A stretch of DNA of 57,528 nt, taken from an uncultured Muribaculaceae bacterium (lineage in GTDB: Bacteria > Bacteroidota > Bacteroidia > Bacteroidales > Muribaculaceae). The stretch covers positions 1-57,528 of the forward strand of contig CAJUBL010000009.1 in NCBI GenBank assembly GCA_910584665.1, written 5' to 3'. The position numbers and the translations under genes are program-made. How positions within the stretch are numbered: position 1 is the stretch's first letter; every line of letters starts with the position of its first letter. Shown here in pieces: positions 49,656-57,528 of the stretch. The notes under the pieces are model-generated. The model made no database searches and was not told the DNA's origin. It worked only from the letters and a program-made list of their open reading frames with translations.

Positions 49656-50999
49656 TTATTTACCTTGAAGATATACCTCGATTTCAAAACTTGATATGAG
49701 GAACTCGGACGAAGACCGGTCAAACACACATTTCACATATCGGGCCTCTACCGGGGCATCGAGTATTACGGTCTGAGTGCCGTTGCCAGCGGGGTTGTCC
49801 CAGTCGGTAATTTTTTTGACCGATAAATAGTCAATACCGTCAGTCGAGACAAAGTACTCGGCATCTCTGGCATAAGCGCCATTGTCCCAGTAATTGACAA
49901 TCTTGTCGATTTTATATATCTGCTCCAGATCAACCGAGAAGTTGGAGGAACCGCTGTATGCCTGTTGCCACATTTTGTCAAAGGCTCCGTCGGTAAGACG
50001 GTCACGGATGTCGTTGTTGGATGAAACCTGAATCCCGCTTTTACCCAGGGCCAGATTGGTGTTTACCGGTGTTTCGACGGTGGGTGTGAAATCTTCCCCT
50101 TCGTTTATGTCCAGCTCGATGTCCTCTCCGGTCATGTCGTTCCAGCTACTGATTCCTGATGGGGTAAAAGCTACCGACAGCGGGTTGGCGCCCTTGCTGA
50201 TTTTTACCTGGTGTACATATCTTACGCCTGATTCAAGGGATGTCTGCGGATAGGCTATACTCATTTTCTTGCCTTGATAGTATACGTTTACGGTCACCTG
50301 GGGCATGTCCTTTGCCGGAATAACGATAGCCGAGGCATGTGTTCCGTTGGCATCTATGTCTATGCCGGCATATATTATGCCCGGGTTGCCGGTATTGGCA
50401 AATGTGGCATCAGCCAGATTGAAGTCGGCCGTTGTATTGATTCCGTCGATTGTGACATAGATGTCGCTTTTTGACGTTATCGGGTCGGGCGTCTCGATAT
50501 TGAAATATATCTGGCTCAGTTTGTGGTCAAACAGAAGGTTGGGTTTCGACTTGGAGTCTTTGTTGTAGTCAGTGGCTGTCGCGTACATGAGGTCGATGTC
50601 ACCGGCTACTTCCTGGTTGGTAATGTCTACCTTATATACGTTGTCTGCAACCTCATACTGCAGAGGGTAATAAGCCACAAAGTCGACCGACGAGCCGTTG
50701 GCCGGATAAAGCAATTCCGAATTAGTCGTGAGAGGAGTTATGGTTCCGTCTCCGTGAGCGGAGTATCTGGCGTTTTTTGCAAGCGCGTTGTCAAGGCTCT
50801 GTCCGGCAGGTATCATGTATACGCCTATTTTATCGCCATCCTCCCAGTTGTCGGCAACGGCACGAGAGGCCATCTGACTGATTGCCGATGTGAAGGTGAT
50901 GACATTGGCCGAATTCCTGAGATTGTCGTTGTCATTGTCACATGCCGTCAGCATGCATGTCGCGGCAGTAGCTAAACATAATGTTCTGATTGTTTTCAT
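49656..50999 (-). CDS. Fimbrillin-like lipoprotein with C-terminal F5/8 type C domain
   Basis: A 447-residue lipoprotein (lipobox LTAC). The N-terminal part (about 30-290) resembles the fimbrillin/Mfa-like family (VITFTSAISQMASRAVADNWEDGDKIGVYMI, LLYPANGSSVDFVAYYPLQ, LLFDHKLSQIYFNIE). The C-terminal part (about 310-447) is an F5/8 type C (discoidin) module (NLALGKSGIQVSSN, DLEQIYKIDKIVNYWDNGAYARDAEYFVSTDGIDY). The discoidin domain is a usual carbohydrate-binding fold in PUL proteins. The combination suggests a surface protein that binds a glycan. It is the last gene of the second PUL and lies 4 bp from its upstream neighbour. Confidence 0.8.
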   Translation of the reverse strand: MKTIRTLCLATAATCMLTACDNDNDNLRNSANVITFTSAISQMASRAVADNWEDGDKIGVYMIPAGQSLDNALAKNARYSAHGDGTITPLTTNSELLYPANGSSVDFVAYYPLQYEVADNVYKVDITNQEVAGDIDLMYATATDYNKDSKSKPNLLFDHKLSQIYFNIETPDPITSKSDIYVTIDGINTTADFNLADATFANTGNPGIIYAGIDIDANGTHASAIVIPAKDMPQVTVNVYYQGKKMSIAYPQTSLESGVRYVHQVKISKGANPLSVAFTPSGISSWNDMTGEDIELDINEGEDFTPTVETPVNTNLALGKSGIQVSSNNDIRDRLTDGAFDKMWQQAYSGSSNFSVDLEQIYKIDKIVNYWDNGAYARDAEYFVSTDGIDYLSVKKITDWDNPAGNGTQTVILDAPVEARYVKCVFDRSSSEFLISSFEIEVYLQGK

Positions 51000-51003
51000 G
51001 GGT

Positions 51004-53856
51004 TTAATATTTGGGATTGATTAATATTTCGTCACACAGTATTTTTCCTTTCCGGCGCGTCGCTATGACTTTGATAAATCGAGCGTTTTGTCCGTTCAGA
51101 GTACACATTGCCATGTCGATCCAGGCGTCGTGCAGGTCATTGGCAGATTTATCCATCGGGTTGCTTGCGGCGACCTTGAAGTCTGTTCCGTCGTCAGAGA
51201 GCAGTACAATAAAATCGGCAGGTAATGATATATCGGACGGACGATATTGTAGAAATCTCGCCGCCACAGTATTCACCGGTACTGATCCTCCCATATCGAT
51301 GACACACTCCATGTTGTTGTTTTCGAAGCAGGACCATGACGGGTGACCGGAGTCTTCGCCGGCGAGTTTCCCGTCGGTAAGACTGTCACAGAACGGGACA
51401 TCGGGACAGGCCGCCGGTTTTCCTATGGCGTCATGTGCCAGGTCTCCTCTGAACGAAGCCTCGAGCAGCGGCCAGCGCCCCTCGCCTCGCCGCCACCGGT
51501 CATAATCGCAGTAGAATGATACTGACTCTTCAGGCTGTCCTATAGGCATGGCCGACTTTGGAGTATCCATTATGCCGTAGATAGAGAAACTGACGATTCC
51601 TGATGCGCCGGCTTTGCTCGCGTTTACTATCTGTGACAGATAGCGGGGAAAGGCACATGGAAGTAGTGCCGACTTGCGGGAGTTGACTTCCCGCTCCCAG
51701 GTGAACGACTCTACGTTCACCCAGAAATCGCTGCGGGCATGACGGTGAATATCTCCGAGCCGTTTCAGCCTTCGCCCGGTCTCGGGGATAGGTTGCGGGA
51801 TAACCACACAGCCTATACCGTCCTGGTATGCGACAATGTCAACATCGAGTTTCTTTATCTGCCCGGCAAACTTGTCTGAGTAAATATCGGCATTGACCAC
51901 GCCGTAGGGTGAGATCATAACCTTGGTGCCGGGAGTGAGAGCACGTGCCCGTGACGCGAGGGCGTTGACCGATTCTATCGAGTGGTCAGAGAAATATGGA
52001 ACTATCTGATCCTCAACAGGCAGATACCATCCGTACAGGCTCTCTCGGTCGCCATAGAGCACGGCCAGTTCGTTCATTATCTTTTCCTGAAGAACTTTGA
52101 TTTCCGGGTCGCGCAGGTTGTCATCCTGGTCAATCGCCCATCCGGTGCTCATAAAGACCTTTATACCACGCTTGTCGGCTGTGTCCATTATGGCGCATAC
52201 CGGGCTACGCTGTCCGTCGGGGTAGACATGGGGCATAAAACGTGACGGATAGAATGATTTCTGTCCGTTGGCCACGGCCATTATGATGACATACTCCATG
52301 CCCATGTCGGCCAGCTCGTTGATTTTCTGTTCCCAGAATGAATCGGATGTCCATTTTACATGATGCGGATTCATGTACTTGTTGCGGGTGTCCTGGTATG
52401 GCAGGTTTATCCATGTGCCGCTTACCTGATGTACCGGATACTCACGTGCCGCCTCACCCGATTTGCGGGCCTGGAGGATTTTGTCGCGGTATGTTCTGTA
52501 TCCGTTATACAGATCTACTGTGCTTTCTTCGCCTACCCGTACCGACATCTCGGGGTCGTTGAACACGCCGGGAAACTGATAGCAGAGCACTTTCTCAAAG
52601 TTGTCAAACATATTGAGCTCGCGTATAATCTCTTCAACAGGCTTGGGTGACAGAGATCCGTCGTGATTAAACCGGAAAACCTCAAGGTCAAACCACAGGT
52701 GAGAACCGTTTTCATTACACAGCCTCTGAAGCAGCGAGGCGGCCTGTCGCCCGCTGATGTCATTCTGCGGCATACGTGCGAAGCCAAAAGGACACAGTAT
52801 ATCGAGATTCTTAAGGAGTTCGGGATAGGTGTCGGTTCCGTTGGGGACTTCCATGCTGTTTGTAGCCAGCATTACCGGCTTCCCGGGAGCAAGTGTATGG
52901 CAATGACTTTTGAAATCCCTGAAGAAGTCGACGATGTCACGCTTGCGTTTAAAACGTTTTTCGGGGGTGTCCTCCCAGTTGTCAAGACCACCGCCGCTTT
53001 CCTCTGATACATAGAACCCATAGAACGAGTCGTGGTGTCCATACCGGTCCCATAGCTCCTTTGCCACGGACTTGTGCCAGACGAGGGACTGCTCTGAGAA
53101 ATCAAACCACGCAAACATGCCTACCCCCATCATTATATTCATTCCATATCTGTCGGCTTCAGACAGGATGGCCTCAATGGGATCGACCGATTCTATATCC
53201 ATGCGGCCGGAGTACAGTTCTGACGGATAGAACGCCTTGCCATTGTAGTCATTTAACTGAAGAGAGTCGCGGCAGTATACCTCGTTGCGGAATGTTTCCT
53301 GTATGACGATGATATCCATCCCGATTTTATGCATGGAACGTACCATCTCGCGCCATTGGCTCTCCGTGAGTCTGCGTATGTCGGGATTCCAGTTTTTTCC
53401 CTCGATTTCGCTCCAGTGATATATACCGGCCCACGCTCCGTCGATAAGTCGGGTCGATCGCATCTGTGACTCGATGATCCCGACATCCTTGGTTTGTGTC
53501 GTTTTGTTTCCCTTGTCATCGGTCACAACGGCAATAATCCGGTGTTGGCCAGCCAGCGGGCCGGTCGGAAGAATGTGCCGTGCGCAGGCGGAACTATCCG
53601 GTGCCAGCGTGTAATTACCTTTGAGCAATAGTTTCTCAGGTTTGACTTTGTCAAAATATATCGATATGTTGTATCGGGTGTCATGCTGTCCGTTGTTGAC
53701 TATGCCGAGTCTTATGTCAAGGTCGCTCTGAGTGGTGACCGTGGCCGGCGGGATAAGAGTAAGCCCTACCCACGGCCTGTTCTCTGCCGTCATTATCAAA
53801 GGCAACAGAAATAGTGCCACGGTACAGATAATAATTCCGTAAAATGAATTTTTCAT
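51004..53856 (-). CDS. Tandem DUF4434 glycoside-hydrolase-like protein with F5/8-like C terminus
   Basis: An exported protein of 950 residues (Sec signal 1-24). An Ig-like N-terminal domain (about 27-130) is followed by two DUF4434 TIM-barrel modules: about 135-475 (AGIYHWSEIEGK, LTESQWREMVRSMHKIGMDIIVIQ, FYGFYVSEESGGG) and about 490-780 (GTWINLPYQDT, INELADMGMEYVIIM, LYGWYLPVEDQ). The C-terminal F5/8-like beta domain (about 800-950) ends at the stop. Each module has a Glu in the position expected for a catalytic acid (SEES and PVEDQ). DUF4434 is poorly characterised but belongs among clan-A-like glycosidases. It overlaps the next gene by four bases (ATGA). Confidence 0.8.
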   Translation of the reverse strand: MKNSFYGIIICTVALFLLPLIMTAENRPWVGLTLIPPATVTTQSDLDIRLGIVNNGQHDTRYNISIYFDKVKPEKLLLKGNYTLAPDSSACARHILPTGPLAGQHRIIAVVTDDKGNKTTQTKDVGIIESQMRSTRLIDGAWAGIYHWSEIEGKNWNPDIRRLTESQWREMVRSMHKIGMDIIVIQETFRNEVYCRDSLQLNDYNGKAFYPSELYSGRMDIESVDPIEAILSEADRYGMNIMMGVGMFAWFDFSEQSLVWHKSVAKELWDRYGHHDSFYGFYVSEESGGGLDNWEDTPEKRFKRKRDIVDFFRDFKSHCHTLAPGKPVMLATNSMEVPNGTDTYPELLKNLDILCPFGFARMPQNDISGRQAASLLQRLCNENGSHLWFDLEVFRFNHDGSLSPKPVEEIIRELNMFDNFEKVLCYQFPGVFNDPEMSVRVGEESTVDLYNGYRTYRDKILQARKSGEAAREYPVHQVSGTWINLPYQDTRNKYMNPHHVKWTSDSFWEQKINELADMGMEYVIIMAVANGQKSFYPSRFMPHVYPDGQRSPVCAIMDTADKRGIKVFMSTGWAIDQDDNLRDPEIKVLQEKIMNELAVLYGDRESLYGWYLPVEDQIVPYFSDHSIESVNALASRARALTPGTKVMISPYGVVNADIYSDKFAGQIKKLDVDIVAYQDGIGCVVIPQPIPETGRRLKRLGDIHRHARSDFWVNVESFTWEREVNSRKSALLPCAFPRYLSQIVNASKAGASGIVSFSIYGIMDTPKSAMPIGQPEESVSFYCDYDRWRRGEGRWPLLEASFRGDLAHDAIGKPAACPDVPFCDSLTDGKLAGEDSGHPSWSCFENNNMECVIDMGGSVPVNTVAARFLQYRPSDISLPADFIVLLSDDGTDFKVAASNPMDKSANDLHDAWIDMAMCTLNGQNARFIKVIATRRKGKILCDEILINPKY

Positions 53857-55526
53857 TTTTTCAGAGAGTTATAGTAATTACGGTAGCCTTCAAATGAGTT
53901 CAGGCCCGGTTTGAACGAATTCCAGCTGAAGTTGGTGATCTCATCGGTATATAGGCTTGCTACGGCCAGTTGCTCCTCAAGTTCATGCCAGTCTTTGGCC
54001 CGGAAGTTTTCAAAGGGATGTTCTGAGTACCAGAACGATTCAATGTCCACACCGAACCTGATACCCGCTTCGGCACACGCGCGGCTTACATGCTCATAAT
54101 AGTTGGGCAGGTCGATACGTGCATCGGCAATCCCGCCGCGTCCACAGCAATCCTGCAGGTACATGCAGTCGATGTTTTTTGTAGCTTTGAGCAGGTCGCA
54201 GAACCATTTTCCGCACATCTCGGCCGGCATACCGCGCCATAGAGCGGGTGCTATGTATACAGGCTTGTCACACAGCTCCTTGGAGTTGGTGGCGACACGT
54301 GTCAGATAGTCGGCCAGATGGTTTCGTTTCGTTTCAGACAACCATCCGTATTGACCGTCGTGAAACTCCTCGGTTATATACCACCCTGCAAATGCCGGGC
54401 TTTTTCCAAATTTATTCGCAAGATCGCGTGCCACGATCTTATTGCGTTCTACAAGCACGTCATACATCGAGGTCTGGTCGAGCGAATTGTTGTCGTAGTC
54501 GCCGCCGTTGAGGCCGAGTATTATTCTGAACCCGGTACGCTCGGCGGCCTTCATCATACGGTCTATAATCGGATACGAGACCTGTACGTCGGCGCCGTTC
54601 CATCTTACCGACGAGTCGGCATACCACGATATGGTATTCTCGATACCATATCCGACGCTGTATTGTACGATCCAGGTGTCGATACCGAGTTCTTTACATT
54701 CGATAAAGTATGTTTCCCAGTCGTCATAGGCGGGATTACCATAATATATTTTGTTGAGCTGGATGAAAAGGCTTGTGAACCGTCCCTTTTTGCTATAGTT
54801 GTGTTTGTATGATGTGACTTGTCTGAGGGCATCGAGGCACACTTCACCTGTTCCCGACTCGTTGTCCTCGTTGACTATGTCGATACGATAGCCTATTGCT
54901 TTGGCCGGGTCAAACTTTGCATCGGACGGGGTGATACCGAACGGAACGAGGTTTTTATACGGAATAAATACCTCGGTCCAGTCTCCGTGGCGAAGCGCCT
55001 GCCTGTCGATATACTGAAAGGTCTCACGCGTCTGTTGGGGTGAATCGGGGCCGAACTTGCTGTCATGTAAGAATACGAATCTCAGCACTCCGGGATTGGT
55101 GGGTGCCCCTTTCACCCACATGGAGAGCCCCAGCGGGTGGAACGACAGGTCGGAGCGGAAATCTCCCCATACGCGGTTCATGTACACATATTCGGGCTCA
55201 GGACTGAGGCTTTTGGCCGAGAAACCGTAGCTTAGGGCCAGAGCACCCTTGCCGTCCATACAGTCCTCGATGATCCGGCCGCTCACCGATGCGGACGGTG
55301 AGTTCTCGCCTCTGACAAAGTTGGGAACATAGCTGTCATAATAGTCAAAACTTTCGAGCAGTTTGAAATCTCCAGCCTTGGCGATCATATGATCGATAGT
55401 TTCTTTGTCGGCGGTATGGGGAATGGTTACTTTACTGCCTGCAATATCGTCCGGGCCACATGATGTGAGGGTAAGGGAGGCCAAAACAATGCTATATATT
55501 TGAAGGAAAATCATATTTTTATTCAT
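53853..55526 (-). CDS. DUF4434/DUF5109-type glycoside-hydrolase-like lipoprotein
   Basis: A lipoprotein of 557 residues from ATG 55526 (MNKNMIFLQIYSIVLASLTLTSC); the ATG at 55535 adds three residues. The N-terminal part (about 45-220) is a carbohydrate-binding-like beta domain with SMWVKGAPTNPGVLRFVFLHDS, of DUF5109 type. The C-terminal part (about 240-557) is a DUF4434-type TIM barrel with FIECKELGIDTWIVQYSVGYG and the acidic pair in GWYITEEFHDGQYG. A second cluster of acids is in GVDIESFWYSEHP. The next gene overlaps by four bases, so the two are translationally coupled and may act together. Confidence 0.78.
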   Translation of the reverse strand: MNKNMIFLQIYSIVLASLTLTSCGPDDIAGSKVTIPHTADKETIDHMIAKAGDFKLLESFDYYDSYVPNFVRGENSPSASVSGRIIEDCMDGKGALALSYGFSAKSLSPEPEYVYMNRVWGDFRSDLSFHPLGLSMWVKGAPTNPGVLRFVFLHDSKFGPDSPQQTRETFQYIDRQALRHGDWTEVFIPYKNLVPFGITPSDAKFDPAKAIGYRIDIVNEDNESGTGEVCLDALRQVTSYKHNYSKKGRFTSLFIQLNKIYYGNPAYDDWETYFIECKELGIDTWIVQYSVGYGIENTISWYADSSVRWNGADVQVSYPIIDRMMKAAERTGFRIILGLNGGDYDNNSLDQTSMYDVLVERNKIVARDLANKFGKSPAFAGWYITEEFHDGQYGWLSETKRNHLADYLTRVATNSKELCDKPVYIAPALWRGMPAEMCGKWFCDLLKATKNIDCMYLQDCCGRGGIADARIDLPNYYEHVSRACAEAGIRFGVDIESFWYSEHPFENFRAKDWHELEEQLAVASLYTDEITNFSWNSFKPGLNSFEGYRNYYNSLKK

Positions 55527-55559
55527 AATCTGCATATTAAAGGATACAATTCAGTCAGG

Positions 55560-57002
55560 TCACTCCGGTGGAAAGTAATTGACAGTCCATTTGACAACAC
55601 CGGCCTGTGCTTTGTCGGACGATACTACTGTGGCGTAAATATGTGCCGTAGTGTCTTCAACTCTGACTGCAACGTCGCCCCAGTGATTCAGGTTGTTGGC
55701 CGGGAGTGGTTCTGACTCGTAAATCATGAAATTACTGTATCCCTCGTCGCCCGGTTTCATAGTCGACCATTGTCTGGTATCGGTAATGTCGAATACTTTC
55801 AGGTTAAGTGTCGGCGCGCCGTTGCCTTGCGTGAGCATGGCCAGGAAACGATGTCCTTGCATTTCAAATACTCTGAAACCAAGAAGCTGGAACTCAAAAT
55901 TAGATGGTTTCATCTCAGTGAGATCGCCGGTGTCACTTTTTATGCAATACATGCGGCTGCCTGTATTTTCGTTATACCGGTAATAGGAAAGATATATGTC
56001 TGACTCTGCGTCGGTTGACATACGTTGTATGTTTGACGAGTCCCAGCAGTCTGTGACCTGTGACGAGAAGTCGGTCTTGACGGGAATTACACTCACGGGG
56101 ACTCCGTCGTTGAATTCCCAGCAGTAATATTCTTTTCCTTTGGCACCGAAGTAGATATTTCCGGCCATTGCATATACGTAGGCCTTTCCCGATGTAAGGT
56201 CACCGCACACACTGAAACGATAGCCCAGCATAAGCTGACAGCCGAGAGCCGCCGAATAGTCAAGAATCAGTTCGGGCTGAGAGTTCATGTCTTTGTAAAG
56301 ATAAAGCATGAATCCGGCTCCATAGACATTCTCTCGAGCGGCCACGATATGCCCGGCATCGTCGGTCTTGACCTGTGACAGGAAAGTGGTCGGAACCTGA
56401 ATACTGTTAATCAGGGAGCCATCATTCTCGTCATACACCTTGATACGGCTGGCAGCATAGTTTTCCACTCCGTCATATACGACTATCCCTTCCCGGGCCA
56501 TGGCTATTGAAGTGATCCATACAGGAAACTCGTAGCCGAGGTCGAAACCGTTCCTGAACCATGTCTTCTTGAACAGGCAGAGTGGGGTTATACGCTTGGC
56601 TGCTATTGTGTAAGTAGCGGTTCTGCCACCGGGGAGCAGTACCCGCAGGATCTGTGGCTCGGACAGGTCGAATATGCGTCCGGCAAGGGGCTGCTCCATG
56701 AAGCAATCGTTCTCAAGGCTGGCTGTAAGGGTTGCCTTGCTCAGGTCGACCGGTGATTCAATCGATGACGGTATACGGAATTCTATGATGTCGCCGTCGT
56801 GGTAAGGGCCGTTCTGTGATGGCGTGAATACCTGTCCCTCGCCGTTCAGTCTGAGAGACAGACTTAGCAGACCGTTTCCGGCCGGCTCGTTTTCGTCCAA
56901 GTATACCTCGCCACACGATGTCATCATACACATGGCGATAGTTGCCGACACAGCTGTAAAAATACAGTGTGTAGATAATTTTTTTATAAATTTTATCTCC
57001 AT
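55560..57002 (-). CDS. DUF5018-type lipoprotein
   Basis: A 480-residue lipoprotein (lipobox MTSC). The N-terminal 110 residues form a beta domain (LSLSLRLNGEGQ to TYTIAAKR) like DUF5018. The rest shows repeated strands (AREGIVVYDGVENYAASRIKVYDENDGSLINSIQVP) that look like a beta-propeller. Such proteins occur next to SusD in PULs and probably bind the glycan at the surface (SGBP-like). The start overlaps the end of susD by 10 bases, so they are co-transcribed. I see no catalytic motif. Confidence 0.75.
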   Translation of the reverse strand: MEIKFIKKLSTHCIFTAVSATIAMCMMTSCGEVYLDENEPAGNGLLSLSLRLNGEGQVFTPSQNGPYHDGDIIEFRIPSSIESPVDLSKATLTASLENDCFMEQPLAGRIFDLSEPQILRVLLPGGRTATYTIAAKRITPLCLFKKTWFRNGFDLGYEFPVWITSIAMAREGIVVYDGVENYAASRIKVYDENDGSLINSIQVPTTFLSQVKTDDAGHIVAARENVYGAGFMLYLYKDMNSQPELILDYSAALGCQLMLGYRFSVCGDLTSGKAYVYAMAGNIYFGAKGKEYYCWEFNDGVPVSVIPVKTDFSSQVTDCWDSSNIQRMSTDAESDIYLSYYRYNENTGSRMYCIKSDTGDLTEMKPSNFEFQLLGFRVFEMQGHRFLAMLTQGNGAPTLNLKVFDITDTRQWSTMKPGDEGYSNFMIYESEPLPANNLNHWGDVAVRVEDTTAHIYATVVSSDKAQAGVVKWTVNYFPPE

Positions 57003-57528
57003 TCTTCAAATTGTTCAATCAGTTTGTTTGCTTTAATCTCGGTATAAGGTATCGGGAAGCGATAGTATTTGTCCAGATAAATACGTGTGCGTCCGTTGTC
57101 ACAGTCGATAATCTGGTATGTCACTGACGCCCCTTGCTTTACCGGCTTGACTCCGGTGAGGTGTGTGTTGCCGAGAGTGGTCTTTGCCAGATCCCAGCGG
57201 CGCAGGTCCCAGAACCGGTGTCCTTCAAAGGCCAGTTCTACCATACGTTCATGTCGCAGTCTGTTCATGAAGTCCTCCTTGCCGACGGCTGTGACGGGCG
57301 GCAGATTTACGCGGGCTCTGACTCGGTTAAGGGCTTTCAGAGCCTCGGAAATGTCATTGAGCTCGGCCCGGGCCTCGGCATATATAAGAAGCACCTCGGC
57401 AAATCTCATGTAGTAGTATGTGAAATCATTGGTGTCGAATGTCGTCATCTCGGGATCGAGAAACTTACGCAGGTAATAACGCGAGTTCGGGATAAGAAAT
57501 GCCCTGAAAAAGTTGAATCGGCAGCTTG
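56993..57528 (-). CDS. SusD/RagB lipoprotein, C-terminal part only (runs off the window)
   Basis: The frame is open from the right edge (57528) to its stop at 56993, giving about 178 residues of the C-terminal RagB domain. Motifs are RYYLRKFLD, YYYMRFAEVLLIYAEARAELND, RVRARVNLPPVT, MNRLRHERMVELAFEGHRFWDLRRW and YYRFPIPYTEI, all typical of SusD C termini. The N terminus, and very probably a SusC gene, lie beyond the window to the right. It is the first visible gene of the second PUL and drives the assignment of the downstream genes to a glycan locus. Confidence 0.9.
   Translation of the reverse strand, partial: SCRFNFFRAFLIPNSRYYLRKFLDPEMTTFDTNDFTYYYMRFAEVLLIYAEARAELNDISEALKALNRVRARVNLPPVTAVGKEDFMNRLRHERMVELAFEGHRFWDLRRWDLAKTTLGNTHLTGVKPVKQGASVTYQIIDCDNGRTRIYLDKYYRFPIPYTEIKANKLIEQFEEWR

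Overview
The window looks like a chromosomal segment from a gut member of the order Bacteroidales. The family Muribaculaceae is my best guess, as an inference from style rather than a database match. The supporting evidence is SusC/SusD pairs, FecR/ECF-sigma pairs, TAnnTTTG promoter -7 boxes, many lipoproteins with a Cys-Ser-type start, DUF1080 and DUF4434 families, a BamA-OmpH-UppS cluster in Bacteroidetes order, and about 50% GC. I see no tRNA, rRNA, CRISPR array, IS element or phage gene.

Left part (1-9060): a small outer-membrane barrel protein, then a complete tryptophan operon trpB-E-G-D-C-F-A, then hpt and adk. Before trpB lies a compact regulatory leader: a promoter (TTTG-N19-TAAATTTG), a 24-codon leader peptide with Trp codons 11, 12 and 20, a 12-bp antiterminator and a competing intrinsic terminator. 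It is laid out as a classical ribosome-mediated attenuator.

Middle-left part (9079-32515): a polysaccharide utilisation locus (PUL). An anti-sigma FecR protein and an ECF sigma factor lie divergent from a SusC with an N-terminal STN signalling domain. SusD, a DUF4832-type glycosidase-like lipoprotein, an alpha/beta-hydrolase esterase and a phosphodiester-glycosidase-like protein follow. A second block from about 21.4 kb has its own promoter. It encodes five DUF1080 (3-keto-disaccharide hydrolase) domains in four exported proteins, three Gfo/Idh/MocA oxidoreductases (two with twin-arginine signals) and one exported TIM barrel fused to DUF1080. Together these look like a mostly periplasmic oxidative (3-keto) glycoside-cleavage pathway instead of, or alongside, simple hydrolysis. 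A 20-bp perfect hairpin terminator closes the block.

Centre (32656-47403): housekeeping genes. Malate dehydrogenase is convergent with a ROK sugar kinase. On the minus strand come D-Ala-D-Ala ligase, a membrane-anchored MurF-like ligase, an alpha/beta hydrolase, an M64 peptidase and an Lrp/AsnC regulator. An envelope-biogenesis operon (DUF6242, DUF6089, uppS, bamA, a 36-residue single-span peptide, two OmpH/Skp chaperones) follows.

Right part (47711-57528, minus strand): a second FecR/ECF-sigma pair and a second PUL. The PUL encodes a SusD that runs off the window edge, a DUF5018-type lipoprotein, a DUF4434-type lipoprotein, a tandem DUF4434 protein and a fimbrillin-like/F5-8C lipoprotein.

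Two intergenic regions 15 kb apart (about 34.69-34.82 kb and 49.42-49.59 kb) carry the same kind of 74-bp tandem palindromic repeat. Each unit presents a -7-like promoter box on the minus strand.
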